From positions 1 to 64,000 of the forward strand of contig CBDUOH010000001.1 of assembly GCA_965368815.1 (NCBI GenBank): a DNA stretch of 64,000 bases, given 5' to 3'. The stretch is from UBA5794 sp965368815. GTDB lineage: Bacteria; Actinomycetota; Acidimicrobiia; Spongiisociales; UBA5794. The notes below the pieces were generated by a model, which saw nothing but the letters and a program-made list of their open reading frames with translations, was not told the DNA's origin and did not search any database. Position numbers and translations under genes: made by a program. Below, one piece after another: positions 59,406 to 64,000 of this stretch (position 1 is the first letter of the stretch; every line of letters begins with the position of its first letter).

Positions 59406-61667
59406 TTGGCTGAGAAAGGTGATGCCATCCACAACTTCCGTCCAGACATACCCAACCCGGCATCAGCCAGCCGGCCCGGTCATGCCCGGCTTCGGGCCGA
59501 TGATGCATCGGCCCCGGTGGTCTCGATCGTGACACCGTTCTTCAATACCGGGCCGGTGTTCGCTGAGACGGCGCTGAGCATTGCTCGCCAGACATTCCTG
59601 CAATGGGAATGGATCATCGTCAACGACGGTTCCGACGACCCTCAATCGCTGGCACTCCTCGACGGATTCCGGACCGGGGATACGCGGATCAGGGTCGTCG
59701 ACCTGGCCAGGAACAGTGGGCCCGGCGCGGCCAGGAATCGTGGCTTCGCAGAAGCAGCGGGACGGTATGTGTTCCAGCTCGACAGTGATGACCTCGCTGA
59801 GCCGACCGCAGTCGAGACGTTGTACTGGTATCTCGAAACCCACCCGGAGATGGCCTTTGCAAAGGGTTACACAGTGGGGTTCGGTGCGGAGTCATACATC
59901 TGGGTCAACGGCTTCCATTTCGCGGAAGCCTTCCTCGACGGAAACCGGGCTGACACCATCGCCATGATCCGCACCGACGTCGCGAGATCCATCGGATACG
60001 ACGAATCGAACACGGACGGCCTCGAGGATTGGGAGTTCTGGGTTGCATGCGCCGCAGCGGGCTACTGGGGTGGAACCGTCCATGAACCGCTCGGGTGGGT
60101 TCGTCGGAGATCATCCCATTCGGGTTCGTGGGCGAACTGGGACGATGGCCCTCGGGAGGAGGCGTTCCGGATCCGGCTCACACAGCGGTATCCGGCGCTG
60201 TTCGACGGCGGCTTTCCCGATGTCCGGTCACGGCCGGAGGAGCCATCCGGGTTCAATGCAGCACCGCCGCCTGCAGTCAACAGGAGCAATGCCGACGCAT
60301 CAGGGCTCCTGATGCTCGTTCCGTGGCTTGAGGTCGGGGGAGCAGACCGCATCAACCGCGCCATTGTCGGGTGGATGATCGGCGCCGGTTGGCATGTCTC
60401 GGTCGTCACAACGCTGCCCGCACCGAACGCATGGGAGTCCGAGTTCCGGCTGCTGACGGCGGACGTGTTCGTGATGGATCGCTTTCTTGCAATCGACGAG
60501 CGTGTTCGGTTCATCAGTTACCTCATCGAGTCGCGCTCGATCGACGTCGTGATGATCTCGAACAGCTGGTTCGGGTACGACGTTGTGCCGATGTTGCGCA
60601 GGATGCACCCCGAGTGTGCATTCGTCGATCTGACCCATGCCGAGGAGGAATGGAACGACGGCGGGTATCCCCGGTTGTCATGCGAGTATCGGAACAGCCT
60701 TGACCTCAGGATTGCCGGAAGCGCGCATCTCAAAGCGTGGATGGAAGAGCGTTGTGGCAGTGATCCGAGCGTCGAGGTCTGGTACGGAGGGATAGATACG
60801 GCGAAGTTCGCTCCGGATCAGGCCGCCCGCATCGCGACGCGACAGGAGCTTGGAGTCACCGGCAGTCAGACGGTGCTGTTGTTCGTGGGACGACTCGCCC
60901 CCGAAAAGCAACCGCTGGTTTTCGTCGATGTGGTTCGGTCTGTGTCGCAACGGGGCCACGATGTGGTCGGCATCGTTGTCGGCGACGGTGAGCTGCGAGG
61001 AGCCCTCAACGAACGAATCGTCGATGCCCAGGATTCCGCACCGGTGCATGTGGAGAATTCGGCAGGCGATGAACGGGTTCTGGACCTGATGCGCGCGGCG
61101 GATGTGCTCGTGATGCCGTCGCTGCGCGAGGGGGTCGCGGTCGCCACCTACGAGGCGATGGCTGCTGGTCTGGTGGTCGTCGCCACCGAGGTCGGGGCAC
61201 AGGATGAACTCATCGCGCATGGCGCGGGCGTGCTGATCCCGGATCCGTCCGGTCACGATCTGGCGGAAAGAATCGCTTCGGCGGTTGAGAATCTCATCGT
61301 GGACCCCGAAGTCCGTGAGGCGATGTCGTCCACGGCACGCACCCGCGTCGTCGAGCGATTCTCCTCTGATCGTGCAAGGGATCGCATTGCCGGACTGCTC
61401 GCCGACGTCGGCGCACGGCACCGCGACGGGTCAGAAGGCGCGCCACCCGACGGATATGACGAGAACGCCGTGTTCGTCAGGCACAAGGGTCTCGAGACCC
61501 AGCAGCTGTACACGCTGAGCCTTCGGGAGCCGAGCGGGCTGCCGGGAGTCGATGCCGGACGAACCCTCGGGTACAGGATTCTGCGGCGCTTCTATCGGTC
61601 GATCCGACGCATCCCCGGATTGGGGCGCCCTTTGGAACGGCTCGCCCGGAGGGTCGGTGGATCGTAG
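59406..61667 (+). CDS. Bifunctional glycosyltransferase, GT2 followed by GT4
   Basis: 753 residues from the TTG start. A polar leader (1-37) precedes a GT2 domain (~38-260: VSIVTPFFNTG, VNDGSDD, LDSDD at 125-129, LEDWEFW). A GT4 domain follows (~298-670: VPWLEVGGAD, FVGRLAPEKQP, PSLREGVAVATYEAMA). The last ~60 residues are basic and possibly membrane-bound. The GT2-GT4 pair resembles the second half of the 1147-residue protein. The start is uncertain: TTG 59406 has AAGGGA ten bases upstream, ATG 59352 is the alternative. The 172-base gap to the divergent dehydratase (59234-59405) must hold both promoters. Confidence 0.82.
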   Translation: MAEKGDAIHNFRPDIPNPASASRPGHARLRADDASAPVVSIVTPFFNTGPVFAETALSIARQTFLQWEWIIVNDGSDDPQSLALLDGFRTGDTRIRVVDLARNSGPGAARNRGFAEAAGRYVFQLDSDDLAEPTAVETLYWYLETHPEMAFAKGYTVGFGAESYIWVNGFHFAEAFLDGNRADTIAMIRTDVARSIGYDESNTDGLEDWEFWVACAAAGYWGGTVHEPLGWVRRRSSHSGSWANWDDGPREEAFRIRLTQRYPALFDGGFPDVRSRPEEPSGFNAAPPPAVNRSNADASGLLMLVPWLEVGGADRINRAIVGWMIGAGWHVSVVTTLPAPNAWESEFRLLTADVFVMDRFLAIDERVRFISYLIESRSIDVVMISNSWFGYDVVPMLRRMHPECAFVDLTHAEEEWNDGGYPRLSCEYRNSLDLRIAGSAHLKAWMEERCGSDPSVEVWYGGIDTAKFAPDQAARIATRQELGVTGSQTVLLFVGRLAPEKQPLVFVDVVRSVSQRGHDVVGIVVGDGELRGALNERIVDAQDSAPVHVENSAGDERVLDLMRAADVLVMPSLREGVAVATYEAMAAGLVVVATEVGAQDELIAHGAGVLIPDPSGHDLAERIASAVENLIVDPEVREAMSSTARTRVVERFSSDRARDRIAGLLADVGARHRDGSEGAPPDGYDENAVFVRHKGLETQQLYTLSLREPSGLPGVDAGRTLGYRILRRFYRSIRRIPGLGRPLERLARRVGGS

Positions 61668-61751
61668 CGGCGAGTTCGATACCCGTGGTGCGCACGATGC
61701 GCGGGTACCATACCGACGCTCCATGAATCCTCGACTGAGCGACGACCACCG

Positions 61752-62582
61752 ATGACCGATACGACATTCACACACGATTCTGCTCGTGGCCGGCGGCCGC
61801 TTCTGACCGACGTCGCCAACCTGCGAAAGTATCGCGGGCTGCTCCGCTTGCTCGTTGTGCGAGATCTCACGGTCAGGTACAAGCGATCCGCGCTCGGTGT
61901 GTGGTGGACATTGCTGAACCCGCTGCTGTTCTCTGCAGTCATCTGGGTGGTGTTCGGACAGATCTTCCGGTTCGAGACGCCGGGGGTCCCGTACATCGTG
62001 TACCTGCTCTCCGGTGTGATCTGGATGGGCTTCTTCTCCCAGGGCGTCATGACGACTGGTTCGTCGATCGTGAACAGTGCCTCGATTCTCACCAAGGTGA
62101 GTGTGCCGCCAGAAGTGTTCTCGTTCGCGGCAGCGATAGCGGCAGGATCGAACTTCGTTCTCAGCCTCCCGATTCTGATTGCTGCCCAGCTCGCCTTCGG
62201 CGTCGGTATCCCGTGGACGATCGTGCTCGTCCCGATCCCGCTTCTCGCAACCGTTGTCCTTGTGACGGGTATCGGACTCCTGGTTGCTTCTGCAGCGGTG
62301 TTCTTCTTCGACGTGCTCGACTTCACGGCCGTTCTCGTTCAGCTTGCGAGCTACTTGACGCCGACGTTCTACCCGATCGAAATCATTCCTGACCACCTCC
62401 GCTGGCTGGTCGGACTCAACCCCCTCTATTCCTATCTGGAGATCTTCCGCGGGTTCATGTACGGCGGGACATTCGCTCCTGCCTGGCAATTCGCATACAT
62501 GTCCGTCACGGCCGTGGTCGCGCTCATGCTCGGCGTATGGGTGTTCAATCGCAGTTGGAAGAATCTCGTGGTGAGGATCTGA
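61752..62582 (+). CDS. wzm: ABC-2 type glycan exporter, permease
   Basis: 276 residues with six membrane helices. The cytoplasmic N-terminal helix region has VVRDLTVRYKRSALGVWWTLLNPL, the coupling-helix hallmark of Wzm/TagG-type polysaccharide and teichoic-acid exporters. The re-entrant PTFYPIEIIP segment before the last helices is also typical. It exports a finished, lipid-linked glycan across the membrane. Its stop overlaps the ATPase start by one base (TGATG). Confidence 0.9.
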   Translation: MTDTTFTHDSARGRRPLLTDVANLRKYRGLLRLLVVRDLTVRYKRSALGVWWTLLNPLLFSAVIWVVFGQIFRFETPGVPYIVYLLSGVIWMGFFSQGVMTTGSSIVNSASILTKVSVPPEVFSFAAAIAAGSNFVLSLPILIAAQLAFGVGIPWTIVLVPIPLLATVVLVTGIGLLVASAAVFFFDVLDFTAVLVQLASYLTPTFYPIEIIPDHLRWLVGLNPLYSYLEIFRGFMYGGTFAPAWQFAYMSVTAVVALMLGVWVFNRSWKNLVVRI

Positions 62583-63325
62583 TGTCCAACGACGCAGTTG
62601 TCAGGGTTGAGGACGTGTCGCTCGCCTTTCGCATCGGTCGGAGTCAGGTGGGAACGATGAAGGAACACCTCATCAACCTTCTGAAGGGAAACACGACCTA
62701 CGAGAAGCTCTGGGCGCTCAAAGGCGTGTCGTTCGAGGTGCAACGCGGAGAGGTGCTGGGCATCATCGGGCCGAATGGCGCTGGCAAGTCAACCCTGATG
62801 AAGATCATCGCGCAGGTACTCCCACCGACATCGGGAAGAGTCAGGGTCGACGGTTCGATCGCACCGATGATCGAACTCGGGGCCGGGTTCAACTCCGAGA
62901 TGACCGGGGTGGAGAACATCGTGTTGTACGGCACCCTGCTCGGTCGTGATCCGAAGGAAATGCGAGAGCGTGTCGGCGCCATTGCCGAGTGGGCAGAGTT
63001 GGAGGAATTCATCGACACGCCGATCCGCAATTACTCGTCCGGGATGTTGGCCCGACTCGGGTTCGCCGTTGCGACCGATCAACGACCCGATGTCCTGGTG
63101 GTCGACGAGGTGTTGTCGGTGGGCGATGAGAGCTTCCAAAGCAAGTCAGGCAAGCGCATCGAAGCCATGATCGCCGAAGGGACCTCGGTTGTCCTTGTCT
63201 CGCACGTGCTCGGGACAGTCGCGGAATTGGCCGACCGGGTGGTCTGGCTCGACCATGGGAACATCGTCAAAGAGGGCGACCCGAAAGACATCGTCGAGTC
63301 CTATCGAGAGGCTGCTACCGGTTGA
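62582..63325 (+). CDS. wzt: ABC transporter ATPase of the glycan exporter
   Basis: 247 residues, the motor of the exporter. Walker A GPNGAGKST at 63-71, signature NYSSGMLARLGFA, Walker B LVVDEVLSVGD and the switch His in VLVSH. The chain stops right after the nucleotide-binding domain. It lacks the carbohydrate-binding C-terminal domain of the E. coli O9a-type Wzt, so it is of the general kind that does not select the chain cap. The 3' end overlaps the convergent GT2 gene by 11 bases. Confidence 0.92.
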   Translation: MSNDAVVRVEDVSLAFRIGRSQVGTMKEHLINLLKGNTTYEKLWALKGVSFEVQRGEVLGIIGPNGAGKSTLMKIIAQVLPPTSGRVRVDGSIAPMIELGAGFNSEMTGVENIVLYGTLLGRDPKEMRERVGAIAEWAELEEFIDTPIRNYSSGMLARLGFAVATDQRPDVLVVDEVLSVGDESFQSKSGKRIEAMIAEGTSVVLVSHVLGTVAELADRVVWLDHGNIVKEGDPKDIVESYREAATG

Positions 63326-64000
63326 GTGAACCGGTTGGTTCGGTGCGGAGCGATCGCGCCTTGCCGAAACCAAGCAGCAGGCCCACCCAGAGGCCGGATC
63401 CGTAGGCCAGGTGCATCGTCGCTGCGGCGATGCTCACACCGAGCGGCCGTTCTGACGCTCTGATACCCACGACAGCGAGTGCAGCGGTCCATGACCCGAC
63501 CAGGACGATCAGGGGGATCCACGAGACGGTCAATCCCACGATCACGCCGACAAGCATTCCTGCCACGAGGAACGCAGGCGCAAGCGGTCGTGGCGACGGG
63601 AGCCTGCCGTTGGCGATGAGGAGTTCACTCTTGCCCTGCCCGTAGCGCCAGTATTGGCGTGCAAGTTGACGCCATGAACTCCGTGGCCGGTACCACGAGC
63701 GTATGTCCGGATCGACAACAACAGTGCGACCGGACGCACGCCACCGTGCGTAGAAGTCGGCATCTTCAACGGTCCCGGAAGGAAATGTGCGGTAGCCGCC
63801 GGTGTCGAGGAAGTCGACACGAGCGAACGTCCCGAGATACACGGTATCGACAGTTTCACGTTGTGTCGCATGACGGAAACGGCCCGGTCCGATGGCAATC
63901 GGATCCGCCATGGCGGCTGCCACTGACCGCTCCCAGGCAGTGGCTCCCTCACCGACCATGGGGCCACCGACCGCAGAACCCGGTACCCAACCATCGATGC
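63315..64000 (-). CDS. GT2 glycosyltransferase, ExoA-like (partial, cut by window edge)
   Basis: C-terminal 228 codons of a GT2 enzyme whose start lies beyond the right edge. The frame is open past 63959, where the first visible ATG reads MVGEG, and upstream residues read GWVPGSAVGGP. VGEGATAWERSVAAAMADP, then DTVYLGTF and EDADFYARWRASG (acceptor-side acidic motif), match the succinoglycan ExoA group. PRSSWRQLARQYWRYG and two or three C-terminal membrane helices follow. It probably adds a sugar to a lipid-linked intermediate. Confidence 0.85.
   Translation of the reverse strand, partial: IDGWVPGSAVGGPMVGEGATAWERSVAAAMADPIAIGPGRFRHATQRETVDTVYLGTFARVDFLDTGGYRTFPSGTVEDADFYARWRASGRTVVVDPDIRSWYRPRSSWRQLARQYWRYGQGKSELLIANGRLPSPRPLAPAFLVAGMLVGVIVGLTVSWIPLIVLVGSWTAALAVVGIRASERPLGVSIAAATMHLAYGSGLWVGLLLGFGKARSLRTEPTGSLNR

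Noticed and set aside
61431..62489. 352-codon open frame on the minus strand
   Set aside because: It lies opposite the ABC permease and has the charged composition of a shadow of membrane helices.
23061..64000. Horizontal genomic island with integrase or transposon
   Set aside because: No integrase, transposase, direct repeat or tRNA-borne attachment site is visible at the borders within the window, although the right border is not included.

Overview
The window looks like a chromosomal segment of a high-GC Gram-positive bacterium (Actinobacteriota). The evidence is the GC-rich codon usage, frequent GTG and TTG starts, many ATGA or GTGA stop/start overlaps, a Rho protein with a long Asn/Arg-rich insertion, and the order argS-lysA-hom-thrC-rho-rpmE-prfA-prmC-sua5-glyA-atp. 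A deep-branching class such as Acidimicrobiia would fit, but the sequence alone does not settle this. I see no rRNA, IS element, prophage, CRISPR array or integrase.

Region 1 (1-15.8 kb) is housekeeping. It has tRNA-Arg(CCG), argS and lysA, a secreted M23 peptidase on the minus strand, hom-thrC (no thrB here), rmuC, rho, a zinc-ligand-free (type B) L31, a DUF1385 membrane protein, prfA-prmC-sua5, a small membrane protein and glyA. Region 2 (15.9-23.0 kb) is a complete F1Fo ATP synthase operon in the order Z-I-B-E-F-H-A-G-D-C, with a c subunit of the proton-type pattern.

Region 3 (23.0-64.0 kb) is a very large cell-surface glycan locus. It begins with a GT2-methyltransferase fusion, two related GT-C-like membrane proteins around an O-antigen-ligase/Wzy-like protein, a sugar reductase and rmlB-rmlA-rmlC (no clear rmlD). 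Two unrelated small genes (SRPBCC, HIT) and a secreted M15-type peptidase with beta-propeller repeats follow. Next come three consecutive glycosyltransferase genes, a GT4-like gene with wecB, a membrane GT2, a polytopic membrane protein and a tiny LDPATG membrane protein.

The most interesting part is 46.0-53.1 kb. A minus-strand operon encodes PEP mutase fused to a TagD-like cytidylyltransferase, phosphonopyruvate decarboxylase, an iron-dependent-type alcohol dehydrogenase (a likely phosphonoacetaldehyde reductase) and a TagF/CDP-glycerol-glycerophosphotransferase-like protein. A sulfatase/LTA-synthase-like membrane protein is divergent from it. Together they suggest synthesis of 2-hydroxyethylphosphonate, its activation as a CMP ester, and its transfer onto a surface glycan, that is, teichoic-acid chemistry run with a C-P bonded group. 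The steps to the aldehyde or alcohol rest on diagnostic motifs. Activation and transfer are inference.

The window ends with a 1147-residue methyltransferase-GT2-GT4 protein, a nucleotide-sugar set (reductase, nucleotidyltransferase, LegB-like 4,6-dehydratase), a GT2-GT4 protein, an ABC-2 glycan exporter (Wzm/Wzt-like) and an ExoA-like GT2 that runs off the right edge. No intergenic gap exceeds about 230 bases.
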